From contig JBILVD010000012.1 in the NCBI GenBank assembly GCA_044370655.1, forward strand, positions 1 to 20,218: a stretch of 20,218 nt of DNA. The letters run 5' to 3'. The notes beneath the pieces are model-generated. The model saw nothing but the letters and a program-made list of their open reading frames with translations. It had not been told where the DNA came from and did no database searches. The position numbers and the translations under genes are program-made. Of the stretch, positions 6,804 through 14,179 are shown piece after piece (position 1 is the first letter of the stretch; each line of letters starts with the position of its first letter). The stretch is from CAZFPN01 sp044370655 (GTDB lineage: Bacteria > Pseudomonadota > Alphaproteobacteria > Rickettsiales > Deianiraeaceae).

Positions 6804-7318
6804 TGTTAGAATTGAATTATTCTAGCGATTTATTCAACTTTAGAGCTTCCGTTTTTCCTAAGACTGTGGTATTTTTAAAGAGTTTTTCTAGGCATAAGCA
6901 CGATTTATTCAAGAGCTTTATTCTTAAATCTCAAATAAAAAAGCACTTGACTGTTTTGCCAAGTGTGGAGGCTTTTAGAAGAGACTTAACCGTTCTTGAA
7001 AATCTCGAGACTTTTGCCTCAATTTTTGACAGCGAAGGTCTAGTTTTACCTTCAATATACTACTTCAACCTAGAGAGAAATACTTTGGTGAAAAACCTAA
7101 CAATGGAAGAACTCACTCTTCTTCCGTTTTGCTTCCTTTTTTTAAAAGAGACGCCAATTTGGTTTGCAAATGTGCAGGATGCATCATTAAGTGAGAATTC
7201 AAAAGAAAAAATCGCAGGATTGTTCTCTTCAAAAATCAATAATCAAAAAGCAATCGTCTTTTATTCAACTCAAAGTTGCAACTCATTATTTACCGAGAAT
7301 GAGATAGAGTGGGTGTAA
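6803..7318 (+). CDS. Unknown 171-aa protein coupled to acpP
   Basis: I do not recognise a family. The ATG begins on the last base of the acpP stop codon (TAATG), so it is almost certainly cotranscribed and probably translationally coupled. The protein is a mix of hydrophobic and basic segments without a clear signal peptide or transmembrane helix. Local features include VVFLKSFSRHKHDLFKSFILKSQIKKH near the N-terminus, a Phe-rich LPFCFLFLKETPIWF stretch near residues 111-125, and an acidic end (ENEIEWV). The position next to acpP suggests a role connected with acyl-ACP or lipid metabolism, but that is inference from position only. Confidence 0.7.
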   Translation: MLELNYSSDLFNFRASVFPKTVVFLKSFSRHKHDLFKSFILKSQIKKHLTVLPSVEAFRRDLTVLENLETFASIFDSEGLVLPSIYYFNLERNTLVKNLTMEELTLLPFCFLFLKETPIWFANVQDASLSENSKEKIAGLFSSKINNQKAIVFYSTQSCNSLFTENEIEWV

Positions 7319-7390
7319 ATATATTTATTCTAAATGTTGTAAGTGCAAGGAGTGAAAGGTTTTATATATAATAAAAATTGTAAAAAACAA

Positions 7391-7419
7391 TTGACTTAAG
7401 AAAAATTTTGACATATAAT
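7391..7419 (+). promoter_or_regulatory. Near-consensus sigma-70-type promoter of the 379-aa gene
   Basis: TTGACT (7391-7396), a 17-bp spacer and a perfect TATAAT (7414-7419). Transcription would start about 7426, giving a leader of about 20 nt to the ATG at 7446. Confidence 0.7.
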
Positions 7420-7445
7420 GGAGTTGAAATTTTTGTCAAATTATT

Positions 7446-8585
7446 ATGAACCAAACTGCAAAACAGGAAATAAGGCACGATGATTACAAAGGCTTCGCTC
7501 CTCATGGTGCAAGGTTGGAATTTGCCTTGAATTATCCATATGAACTTTTAAATAGCTATCAAAGATTATTTTTTAAAAGCGAAAAGTTTCAATCTATAGA
7601 CGCCAACCTCAAAGAAGTTTTAGACAAATTTGTAAAAAATGGGCTTGCAAAATTTGAATTTTCTACAACGGAAAAGGAGGTTAGAGACCTATTTGAGAGA
7701 CGTATTTTACTTCGTGATTTAAAAAATTATGTCTCAATTGATGAAGCTCTCATTTTTTACCCTTTAGGAACTTTGCTACGCCTACAACATGAGCTTATTT
7801 GCGAGTTTAATGCCACACTCCCTAGCTACTTTGAAGCTAAAACTTTTGATTTGAATGGTGAGGTTGCAAAAAAACTACTCAAAGTTGTGGAGAAGATTAG
7901 AGGCGTGATTGACTACAAAACAAGAATCAAAGACCTTAAATTTCTTGATATGCAGTATTTAAAGCTTGTTAACGAGGGAAGGGAGAATGCGTGTATTCAA
8001 TTTGAATTTATTAAAATTTCAAAACAGCTTATTTCGGGCCTTCAAACTTGCATTGATATATCTGAGCAATTTGCAAGAGCAGTGAAGGAAAAGCAGGGGG
8101 TTCAGAAAGAGAACTTAAACCACAACTCGCAACATAATTTTGATGTCCAAAATTTTGTGGATAAAATTTATGATAGACAAAAAAAAGGTTTAGCTAGATT
8201 TTTTGAGGTGCTTTTTCAAACAATTAATAAAGTGATTTCACAACTTTTTTACAAAATAGTGAGCCTTTTTTATGCTAAACCGAAAACTTTTAAGGAGGAG
8301 GCGTTAGAGGTGGAAATTGAAAGCAACTCTTGCAACTTGGAAACAGGCTTGACACAAAATTTAACACAAAATTTAACACAACATTCAACAACTCAACATT
8401 TAGCAACACAAAAAGAGGAATGCTTGCAAGATGAAACGCACCCCAAAACCACCAAATCTAAAAAACGCAGGTTAGGAAGCAGGTTTTTTGCATCTACTCG
8501 GTCTAAAGAATCTCCAGCAAAATCTATAATAGCTGCTAAAACTGTAGGAACTTCTAAAGATATGCAGGTTGCTAAAAAAAGATAG
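7446..8585 (+). CDS. Unknown 379-aa protein, helical with a basic tail
   Basis: No family recognised. Residues 1-225 look soluble and alpha-helical (LNSYQRLFFKSEKF, LLKVVEKIRGVIDYKTRIKDL). A strongly hydrophobic/amphipathic stretch follows at about 255-278 (FFEVLFQTINKVISQLFYKIVSLF). It could associate with a membrane but is interrupted by Lys and Gln. After it come a low-complexity Thr/Gln/Asn/His segment built on TQNL repeats (about residues 303-320) and a very basic tail (KSKKRRLGSRF and a final KKR). There is no N-terminal signal peptide. It has its own near-consensus promoter and is convergent with mdh. The overall make-up, a helical body plus a disordered basic tail, is compatible with a host-directed or nucleic-acid-binding protein, but nothing in the sequence proves either. 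Confidence 0.75.
   Translation: MNQTAKQEIRHDDYKGFAPHGARLEFALNYPYELLNSYQRLFFKSEKFQSIDANLKEVLDKFVKNGLAKFEFSTTEKEVRDLFERRILLRDLKNYVSIDEALIFYPLGTLLRLQHELICEFNATLPSYFEAKTFDLNGEVAKKLLKVVEKIRGVIDYKTRIKDLKFLDMQYLKLVNEGRENACIQFEFIKISKQLISGLQTCIDISEQFARAVKEKQGVQKENLNHNSQHNFDVQNFVDKIYDRQKKGLARFFEVLFQTINKVISQLFYKIVSLFYAKPKTFKEEALEVEIESNSCNLETGLTQNLTQNLTQHSTTQHLATQKEECLQDETHPKTTKSKKRRLGSRFFASTRSKESPAKSIIAAKTVGTSKDMQVAKKR
8352..8387 (+). repeat. 12-bp tandem repeat within the 379-aa gene
   Basis: ACACAAAATTTA at 8352-8363 and 8364-8375 is perfect, with a degenerate third unit at 8376-8387. It is in frame and encodes TQNL-TQNL-TQHS. It lies in the low-complexity linker before the basic tail. Confidence 0.9.
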
Positions 8586-8632
8586 CTTCAAAAGTGGCAT
8601 TAAAACAACCTCAAGCCCAAGTGAAAGCAACT

Positions 8633-9571
8633 TCAAAGCAACTTCATCAACTCTTCCACCGCTTTAACCGAGGTTTTAAGCATATCTTTCTCTTCTTCTG
8701 TAAGCGGTATTTCAAGCACTTTACTCACTCCTTCTTTAGAGATAATGCAAGGAGCTCCTACGAAAATGTCTTTATATCCATACTCGCCGTTTAACATTAC
8801 CGCACAAGGAAGAATGCGATTTTTCTCAAAAAGATAGCTTTCCATCATCTCAATAGCCGAAACAGCAGGGGAGTAAAATGCCGAACCTCTCTCGAGCAAC
8901 TTCACGATTTCTGCCCCTCCGTCTCTTGTTCTTTGCACGATTTCGGCTAATCTCTCTTTAGAAATTACCCCTTTTTCTACAAAAACGGAAAGTGGAATTC
9001 CTGCAATTGATGTATAGTTTATCATTGGAACCATTGTGTCCCCATGCCCTCCAAGCACGAATGTTTTGATATCTTCAACCGAAACTCCAATTTCACTGGA
9101 GAGGAAGTAGGCAAATCTCGCACTATCAAGCACTCCTGCCATGCCAACTACTTTTTTTGGAGATAATCCGCTCTCTTTCCATAAATGATAGACCATAACA
9201 TCAAGTGGATTTGTAACTACAATCACAAACGCATCAGGGGCGTATTTTTTTATCCCTTTTGCAACTTCAGAGATAACGCCTGCATTCGTTTTTATCAAGT
9301 CATCACGAGACATTCCCGGCTTTCTAGGAATTCCTGCTGTAACTATAATTGCGTGGCTTCCTGCGATTTTTGAGTAATCATTTGTGCCAGAAAGCTTGCC
9401 ATCAAAAGAAGAAACGCTCCCACTTTGAGATAAATCAAGCGCTTTGCCTTTAGCAGTGCCTTCGTGAACGTCGAAAAGAACAACTTCGTAACAGTCTTTA
9501 AGGGAAAGAATGTGAGCCATCGTCCCCCCGATATTTCCAGAACCTATAAGTGAAATTTTGAACCTAGCCAT
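8633..9571 (-). CDS. mdh: Malate dehydrogenase (LDH-like type)
   Basis: Interconverts malate and oxaloacetate with NAD in the TCA cycle. The product is 312 aa, the usual length for alphaproteobacterial LDH-like MDH. The NAD-binding glycine motif is G10-S-G12-N-I-G15 in SLIGSGNIGG. The active-site loop GIPRKPGMSRDDL carries the substrate arginines and is of the malate rather than lactate type. The catalytic His176 lies in LGGHGDTMVP, and the VVTNPLDVM segment is present. It is monocistronic as far as the window shows, convergent with the 379-aa ORF (47-bp gap), and divergent from nfu across 277 bp in which no further gene is seen. Confidence 0.97.
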   Translation of the reverse strand: MARFKISLIGSGNIGGTMAHILSLKDCYEVVLFDVHEGTAKGKALDLSQSGSVSSFDGKLSGTNDYSKIAGSHAIIVTAGIPRKPGMSRDDLIKTNAGVISEVAKGIKKYAPDAFVIVVTNPLDVMVYHLWKESGLSPKKVVGMAGVLDSARFAYFLSSEIGVSVEDIKTFVLGGHGDTMVPMINYTSIAGIPLSVFVEKGVISKERLAEIVQRTRDGGAEIVKLLERGSAFYSPAVSAIEMMESYLFEKNRILPCAVMLNGEYGYKDIFVGAPCIISKEGVSKVLEIPLTEEEKDMLKTSVKAVEELMKLL

Positions 9572-9594
9572 AAAAAAAAGAAGATATTTTTATA

Positions 9595-9624
9595 AATATA
9601 AAAGTGGAAAAATTTAAAAAGCAA
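9595..9624 (-). promoter_or_regulatory. Candidate mdh promoter
   Basis: Minus-strand TTGCTT (9624-9619), an 18-bp spacer and TATATT (9600-9595), within a run reading TCTCTTGCTTTT that resembles the CTTGAC-type -35 boxes seen elsewhere in the window. It lies 24 bp ahead of the ATG. Confidence 0.4.
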
Positions 9625-9783
9625 GAGATTTTTTTGTTTTTTTACGGACTTACAAAAAAAAGACTTATAAAAAAGCATATTTAAAGCCTCAATCTCCTCC
9701 ATCTTAATCAATCAAAATCATAATAATACCCTCCAAGTTGCACGATAGTAGCTCTCCCACAGCAAAACCGACTAAAAAAATAC

Positions 9784-9818
9784 TTGACAAAATTCCTCAT
9801 AGAGTTTAAAAATATACT
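9784..9818 (+). promoter_or_regulatory. Candidate nfu promoter
   Basis: A perfect TTGACA at 9784-9789. At 17-bp spacing the -10 would be a weak TAAAAA (9807-9812). A better TATACT (9813-9818) lies at an overlong 23-bp spacing. The true -10 is uncertain. Confidence 0.4.
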
Positions 9819-9848
9819 AAAAAACATACAAAATAATAGACAAAATAT

Positions 9849-10388
9849 ATGTATATTCAAATAGAACAAACGCCAAATCACAACGCCCTAAAATTCCTAA
9901 TCGACGGGCTTTGCAAAAAGGGCTCAATACTAGACTACGAAAAAGAAGATACAGAAGAAAAACCCAAATTTGTCCAAAAAATCTTTGAAATAGGCAACGT
10001 TATAAGAGTTTTCGTAACAGACGAATTCGTCACCGTAACCAAAACAGAAGAAGAAGACTTTGAAACCATCAAACCCGCCATATTTGAAGCTCTTTTTGAA
10101 GCAAAAATCAACAAAGAAGAGGCAGTGGAAGATGCAAACCAAACCGATTTAAGCAACCTAGACGAAGTTTCCAAGCAAATCGTAGAAATTTTGGAAGAAA
10201 GAGTGAGGCCAGCAGTCGCAATGGATGGAGGAGATATAAGCTTTGTAAGATTTGAAAACGGAATAGTCTACCTCAAGCTAAAAGGGAGTTGCTCTGGTTG
10301 CCCAAGCTCCACAATCACCTTACAACAAGGCATCAAACGCACCCTTCAACATTATGTCCCTGAAGTCTACGACGTTGCCTCAATCTAA
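9849..10388 (+). CDS. Nfu/NifU-like iron-sulfur cluster carrier
   Basis: Cytoplasmic scaffold/carrier that delivers Fe-S clusters to apoproteins. The product is 179 aa with two parts. The N-terminal Nfu domain (about 1-90) starts MYIQIEQTPNHNALKFL and includes NVIRVFVTDEFVTVTK. The C-terminal NifU-type domain (about 105-179) contains AMDGGDISFVRFENG and the cluster-binding Cys148-x-x-Cys151 in GSCSGCPSSTITLQQGI. This is the usual mitochondrial/alphaproteobacterial NFU1 architecture. An acidic linker rich in Glu and Asp joins the domains. It stands alone, about 140 bp upstream of ssb, with its own TTGACA box. Confidence 0.95.
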   Translation: MYIQIEQTPNHNALKFLIDGLCKKGSILDYEKEDTEEKPKFVQKIFEIGNVIRVFVTDEFVTVTKTEEEDFETIKPAIFEALFEAKINKEEAVEDANQTDLSNLDEVSKQIVEILEERVRPAVAMDGGDISFVRFENGIVYLKLKGSCSGCPSSTITLQQGIKRTLQHYVPEVYDVASI

Positions 10389-10470
10389 ACTCAATCTATT
10401 CACTCCCCATTAACCAAAAAAAATATAAAAATTCTCTTGACTAATAAATTTTGCAATTCAAAATAAGGAG

Positions 10471-10476
10471 TATAAT
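10471..10476 (+). promoter_or_regulatory. Candidate -10 box for ssb-dedA
   Basis: A perfect TATAAT 52 bp ahead of the preferred ssb ATG. Upstream, TTGCAA (10451-10456) is only 14 bp away, and a TTGACT (10437-10442) is 28 bp away. The -35 assignment is therefore unclear. Confidence 0.4.
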
Positions 10477-10527
10477 CTTTTCTTTTAGAGAAGGTAAGCA
10501 AAAAATTTAGTGATTAATTTTAAGAGA

Positions 10528-10941
10528 ATGTCCGTTAACAAAGTGATATTAGTTGGAAATGTTGGGAGAAATCCTGAAATTAGAACAACCCAAGATGGCA
10601 GAAAAATAGCTAGCTTTTCTGTCGCTACATCTGATAAATGGAAAGATAAAGAAAGCAACTTTAGAGAAAAAACCGAGTGGCACAGAGTTGTCGTTCTCTC
10701 CGAAGGTCTTGTAAGCATTATTGAAAGATATCTAAAAAAAGGAAACCGAGTTTATATTGAAGGTATGCTACAAACTAGAAGATGGACGGACAAAGAAAAC
10801 ATAGAGAGGTTTTCCACCGAAATCATTTTACAAGGCTTTAACAACAAACTTGAGATACTTGAAAAAGCAGAAAAAAGGCACGATGATGAAGAAATTACCG
10901 AAGAAGAACACTACTTTGAAACAAGAGAATTTGAAGATTAA
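10528..10941 (+). CDS. ssb: Single-stranded DNA-binding protein
   Basis: Coats single-stranded DNA in replication, repair and recombination. From the ATG at 10528 the product is 137 aa and starts MSVNKVILVGNVGRNPEIR, the conserved SSB N-terminus. A GTG at 10510 would add six residues outside that conserved start and has no better ribosome site. The OB-fold is complete (KIASFSVATSDKWKD, TEWHRVVV, YLKKGNRVYIEGMLQTRRW). The C-terminal tail is short and acidic (EEITEEEHYFETREFED) and lacks the DDIPF-type tip that recruits partner proteins in most bacterial SSBs. The gene ends one base before the dedA ATG, so the two form an operon. Confidence 0.96.
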   Translation: MSVNKVILVGNVGRNPEIRTTQDGRKIASFSVATSDKWKDKESNFREKTEWHRVVVLSEGLVSIIERYLKKGNRVYIEGMLQTRRWTDKENIERFSTEIILQGFNNKLEILEKAEKRHDDEEITEEEHYFETREFED

Positions 10942-10942
10942 A

Positions 10943-11539
10943 ATGGAAGTTATAATTAATTTTATTTTAAATGCAATAAGCAAACTTGGATACGCAGGTA
11001 TTTTTCTAGGTATGACTATTGAAAGTAGCTTTATACCATTTCCTAGCGAAGTCATTATGATACCAGCAGGATACCTCGTCCATAAAGGAGAAATGAACCT
11101 ATACGCCGTTGTTTTTTGGGGAGTTGCAGGCAGTTTAGCAGGGGCAACAATCAACTATATGCTTGCAAAAACACTCGCCAGAACCTTACTTGTGAAGTAT
11201 GGGAAGTATTTTCTCATATCCGAAAACACAATCACAAAAACCGAAAACTTTTTTAAAAAGCACGGAGAAATATCAACACTTACAGGCAGGCTTTTGCCCA
11301 TGATAAGGCAGGTTATCTCTATTCCAGCAGGTGCTTTTAAAATGCCATTTTGGAGGTTTGCAATCTTAACCACAATAGGGAGCGGAATTTGGGTTATCGC
11401 ATTAACCATTTTTGGTTTTTATCTTGGTGAAAACGCAAACTTAGTCAATCAATACTCCATACATCTCAAATTTTTTGGAGTAATACTCGCCCTCATCTTC
11501 ATAAGCGTATACCTAATTAGCAAAAAAAAGCAGGGATAA
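10943..11539 (+). CDS. DedA/VTT-family membrane protein
   Basis: Integral inner-membrane protein of the DedA family; members are tied to lipid (undecaprenyl phosphate or phospholipid) flipping and membrane homeostasis. The start is taken at the ATG one base after the ssb stop, giving 198 aa beginning MEVIINFILNAISKLGYAG. The frame is open farther upstream, but that part overlaps ssb and is Lys-rich. The family signatures are clear: IESSFIPFPSEVIMIPAGYL in the first re-entrant region and TGRLLPMIRQVISIPAGAFKMPFWRF in the second, followed by two hydrophobic helices (about 140-160 and 172-192) and a Lys-rich cytosolic end. The product is full length for the family. Confidence 0.93.
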   Translation: MEVIINFILNAISKLGYAGIFLGMTIESSFIPFPSEVIMIPAGYLVHKGEMNLYAVVFWGVAGSLAGATINYMLAKTLARTLLVKYGKYFLISENTITKTENFFKKHGEISTLTGRLLPMIRQVISIPAGAFKMPFWRFAILTTIGSGIWVIALTIFGFYLGENANLVNQYSIHLKFFGVILALIFISVYLISKKKQG

Positions 11540-11566
11540 ATTAATATTATAAATTGAAAAATTCTC

Positions 11567-11594
11567 TTGACACTTGAATAAATCTAGTTCTAAT
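11567..11594 (+). promoter_or_regulatory. Candidate promoter of the 87-aa ORF
   Basis: A perfect TTGACA (11567-11572), a 16-bp spacer and TCTAAT (11589-11594, 5 of 6 to consensus), 28 bp before the ATG at 11623. The sequence around the -35 (AAATTCTCTTGAC) closely matches that at 10429-10441 ahead of ssb. Confidence 0.5.
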
Positions 11595-11622
11595 TATTTC
11601 ATACTAACAATGTTATTTTTAT

Positions 11623-11886
11623 ATGAATAATAGATCCAAGACCACTTTACCAACAATTTATGAAGAAAACTCGAAAAGTTTAACCAATTTTTGGCATAAT
11701 ACCAGTTCATTTTCTAATATAACAGAAGTGAGCAAAAACCTAGAAGGATATAGGCTAAGTGCCGTCTTAGAAGGTTTTATAAAACCATCAAAAGCAACAT
11801 TAAAACCTCTCTTTCCTCAGAAAGCTAAAGATGAGAAACCAAATTTGAAAATTAAAGGAAAAAAAATGAAATTATTTCAAAGATAA
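11623..11886 (+). CDS. Small unknown protein (87 aa)
   Basis: No family recognised. The chain is polar with Ser/Thr/Asn-rich N-terminal residues (NFWHNTSSFSNITEVSKNLEGY) and a strongly basic C-terminus (KLKIKGKKMKLFQR type). There is no signal peptide or membrane segment. It is a stand-alone gene with a plausible promoter immediately upstream and 79 bp before lpdA. Support for coding comes from the promoter and the clean ATG frame. It could also be a lineage-specific ORF of no function. Confidence 0.5.
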   Translation: MNNRSKTTLPTIYEENSKSLTNFWHNTSSFSNITEVSKNLEGYRLSAVLEGFIKPSKATLKPLFPQKAKDEKPNLKIKGKKMKLFQR

Positions 11887-11892
11887 ATATTT

Positions 11893-11932
11893 TTCTTGAC
11901 ATTTAAAAAATTCTTGACATTTTAAAAAAAAA
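11893..11932 (+). promoter_or_regulatory. Tandem TTCTTGACATTT boxes ahead of lpdA
   Basis: Two adjacent near-identical units, 11893-11910 and 11911-11932, each carrying a perfect TTGACA (11896-11901 and 11914-11919) followed by an A-tract, 18 bp apart. No good -10 sits at 16-18 bp from either. TTTTAA (11920-11925) is the nearest for the first box. They may be alternative -35 elements or a duplicated operator-like element for lpdA. Confidence 0.45.
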
Positions 11933-11965
11933 GAGCGAAAACTCTATTAGTTTATTTTCTATATT

Positions 11966-13345
11966 ATGTTTGATGTTGTTGTTATTGGCGGAGGTCCAGG
12001 TGGGTATGTCTCTGCCATAAAATGTGGGCAACTTGGGTTAAAAGTTTTGTGCGTGGAAGCAAGAGAATCATTAGGAGGAACCTGCCTAAACGTAGGTTGC
12101 ATTCCCTCAAAAACTCTACTTGAATTTACAGAAAAATACAATTCCTCAAAACACCTAATTGAGGAAGGTCTTTTTACAGGAAATGTAAACGTTAATTTTG
12201 AAGCATTAATGCAAAAAAAAGAGGCAATCGTAAAGAGCTTAACATCAGGAATTGCAGGGCTTTTCAAGAAATACAAAGTTGAAAGAAAAGTCGGTTTTGC
12301 AAAATTCAAAAATGCAAGCACTATAGTTGTAAATGGCGAGGAAATTCAAGCCAAAAACTTCATAATAGCCACAGGCTCCACTCCAACCATTCTTCCCAAC
12401 ATCAAAATTGACGAAGAAATAATTTTAACCTCAACAGGGGCGTTATCTCTTAAAAAAATCCCCAAAAATATGGTTGTAATCGGGGCAGGGGTAATCGGTC
12501 TTGAAATGGCCTCCGTTTATTCACGCCTCGGTTCAAAAGTTGAAGTTATTGAATTTTTACCAATAATCACACCTTCTATGGACTTAGAATTGAGCAAATC
12601 ATTCAAAAAAATCCTAGAAGGGCAGGGCATAAACTTCAAAATGGAAACAAAAGTCGCATCTGTAAAAAGAATGGGAGACGTCGCTAAAATAGTGCTTGAA
12701 GACGTTAAAACAGCCGAAAAATCAGAGATAGAAGCAGACGCCGTGCTAGTTGCAATCGGGAGGAGACCTTTCACAGAAGGCTTAGGGCTTGAAGAGGCAG
12801 GAGTTAAGCTAAACGAGAGAGGTTTTGTTATAACAGACTCCCACCTACGCACAAATGTAGCAAATATATACGCAATTGGGGACGTTACAACCGGATTAAT
12901 GCTCGCACACAAGGCTTCCGAGGAGGGCTTTGCAGTGGCAGAAACAATAGCAGGGAAGAAAGGGCATGTCAACTATAGCGTAATTCCAAGCATAATATAT
13001 ACACACCCAGAAGTCGCAAGCGTAGGAAAAACCGAGGAAGAGCTAAAATCAGCAGGAGTTGAATACAACATCGGGAAGTTCCCATTCGTCGCAAACTCTC
13101 GTGCAAAAGCAGTGGCAGATACAGACGGATTTGTCAAGGTTCTTGCATGCAAAAAGACAGACCAAATCCTAGGTTGCCATATAATTGGAAGAAATGCGGG
13201 AGATGTCATTCACGAGGTTGTAATTGCTATGGAATTTTTCGCCTCAAGTGAGGATATTGCAAGAAGTTGCCACGCTCACCCAACTTTAAACGAAGCAGTG
13301 AAAGAGGCATGCTTGATGGCGTTTGAAAAGCCAGTTCACTTCTAA
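11966..13345 (+). CDS. lpdA: Dihydrolipoyl dehydrogenase (E3)
   Basis: FAD-dependent E3 subunit that reoxidises lipoyl groups of the pyruvate and 2-oxoglutarate dehydrogenase complexes, passing electrons to NAD. The product is 459 aa, the usual length. The FAD-binding motif is G8-G-G10-P-G-G13-Y. The redox-active disulfide is Cys40/Cys45 in GGTCLNVGCIPSKTLL. The NAD-binding motif is VIGAGVIGLEMASVYSRLG, the second FAD contact is IYAIGDVTTGLMLAHKASEEG, and the catalytic dyad is His438/Glu443 in CHAHPTLNEA. The E1 and E2 genes are not in the window. The leader is AT-rich with no Shine-Dalgarno sequence. smpB follows after 9 bp. Confidence 0.98.
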   Translation: MFDVVVIGGGPGGYVSAIKCGQLGLKVLCVEARESLGGTCLNVGCIPSKTLLEFTEKYNSSKHLIEEGLFTGNVNVNFEALMQKKEAIVKSLTSGIAGLFKKYKVERKVGFAKFKNASTIVVNGEEIQAKNFIIATGSTPTILPNIKIDEEIILTSTGALSLKKIPKNMVVIGAGVIGLEMASVYSRLGSKVEVIEFLPIITPSMDLELSKSFKKILEGQGINFKMETKVASVKRMGDVAKIVLEDVKTAEKSEIEADAVLVAIGRRPFTEGLGLEEAGVKLNERGFVITDSHLRTNVANIYAIGDVTTGLMLAHKASEEGFAVAETIAGKKGHVNYSVIPSIIYTHPEVASVGKTEEELKSAGVEYNIGKFPFVANSRAKAVADTDGFVKVLACKKTDQILGCHIIGRNAGDVIHEVVIAMEFFASSEDIARSCHAHPTLNEAVKEACLMAFEKPVHF

Positions 13346-13354
13346 AATCAAGAG

Positions 13355-13807
13355 ATGAAAAAAGAAGTCCACATCATAAATAGAAAAGCTCGTTTTGAAT
13401 ACTTTCTTCTTGAAACCTTTGAAGCAGGAATTATGCTAACGGGCTCCGAAGTTAAGTCTATAAGAATGGGAGGGGCGGAGTTAGTAAGTTCATACATTTT
13501 TGTCAACAAAAGCCTTGAAGTTTTCACAGATGGTTTAAAAATCCGCAAGCCAAAAACATGTATAGACCCCTTTTTTAACCCAGAAAGAGCAAAAAAACTT
13601 CTATTAAAAAAGAGAGAAATTCGCAAATTACAAGAAAAAACAAAAGAAAAAGGCATAACAATCGTCCCCGTCTCCCTCTACTTCAACAAAAGAGGTTTTG
13701 CAAAATTGGAAATCGCAATCGCAAAAGGAAAGGCAGACTACGACAAACGAAGAACAATTAAAGAAAGAGACATAAAAAGGCAAGAAAAAATGCTTACTCA
13801 CGCTTGA
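13355..13807 (+). CDS. smpB: SsrA (tmRNA)-binding protein
   Basis: Binds tmRNA and delivers it to stalled ribosomes for trans-translation. The product is 150 aa, typical length. It contains INRKARFEYFLLETFEAGIMLTGSEVKSIR, the signature beta-barrel start, and GITIVPVSLYFNKRGFAKLEIAIAKGKADYDKRR. The basic C-terminal tail (TIKERDIKRQEKML) folds into the ribosomal mRNA channel in the family. AAGAG just ahead of the ATG may act as a weak ribosome site. It lies 9 bp behind lpdA, so it is probably cotranscribed. The tmRNA gene itself is not in this window. Confidence 0.97.
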   Translation: MKKEVHIINRKARFEYFLLETFEAGIMLTGSEVKSIRMGGAELVSSYIFVNKSLEVFTDGLKIRKPKTCIDPFFNPERAKKLLLKKREIRKLQEKTKEKGITIVPVSLYFNKRGFAKLEIAIAKGKADYDKRRTIKERDIKRQEKMLTHA

Positions 13808-13854
13808 TTTTTAATTTATAAAAAAAGCCTTAAGAATTAAATTTTTATGCTTTT

Positions 13855-14082
13855 ATGCCAAAAGATATTTTAACTGCCATTAAAAATGCGATTGAAAAAT
13901 TAGAAATTGAAGATGAAGAGGCGGAAAAGCGAATTGCTATTTTGTCTAAATTGTGCGATGTTTTAATGAAAATGAAGAGTATTGAAGAGGGAAGTGCGAA
14001 GATAGAAAATATGGAAAGAAAGCTGACTTCTGCCGAAATTAGCGTCGTTAAGAGGTATATTGAAAGCCTCAAGGAGGACTAA
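13855..14082 (+). CDS. Small helical protein of unknown function (75 aa)
   Basis: No family recognised. The protein is highly charged and looks almost entirely alpha-helical (ILTAIKNAIEKLEIEDEEAEKR; LTSAEISVVKRYIESLKED), with heptad-like spacing that could form a short coiled coil or helical bundle. It has no Cys and no membrane segment. It lies 47 bp after smpB in the same direction and may belong to the lpdA-smpB transcript. I considered XseB (exonuclease VII small subunit) because of size, but its typical motifs are missing. Confidence 0.6.
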   Translation: MPKDILTAIKNAIEKLEIEDEEAEKRIAILSKLCDVLMKMKSIEEGSAKIENMERKLTSAEISVVKRYIESLKED

Positions 14083-14127
14083 AAGCCAATATTTTTAAAT
14101 TTCTAGCAAAAATTTTGAAAAAAGTTC

Positions 14128-14156
14128 TTGACAAATAATATTTTCTTATTTATAAT
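14128..14156 (+). promoter_or_regulatory. Perfect consensus sigma-70-type promoter
   Basis: TTGACA (14128-14133), exactly 17 bp of spacer and TATAAT (14151-14156). It is the only promoter in the window that matches consensus at all twelve positions with ideal spacing. The predicted start is about 14163. The first ATG downstream opens a 28-codon ORF at 14180, and lptF/G begins at 14343. Confidence 0.75.
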
Positions 14157-14179
14157 TTGTTTATATTTGATGTAATATT

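Noticed and set aside
10510..10527. GTG start for ssb six codons upstream
   Set aside because: The conserved SSB N-terminus begins at the ATG at 10528, and there is no better ribosome site for the GTG.
10850..10942. Longer start for the DedA protein inside ssb
   Set aside because: The upstream extension is Lys-rich, overlaps ssb and lies outside the conserved family start; the ATG at 10943 fits the family and the gene spacing.
11930..11950. AGAG/CTCT hairpin before lpdA as a terminator for the 87-aa gene
   Set aside because: A four-base stem in AT-rich sequence without a good T-tract; not distinguishable from chance.
12517..13209. Minus-strand ORFs inside lpdA
   Set aside because: They are shadows of a conserved gene, with Ser/Pro-rich composition typical of reverse reading.
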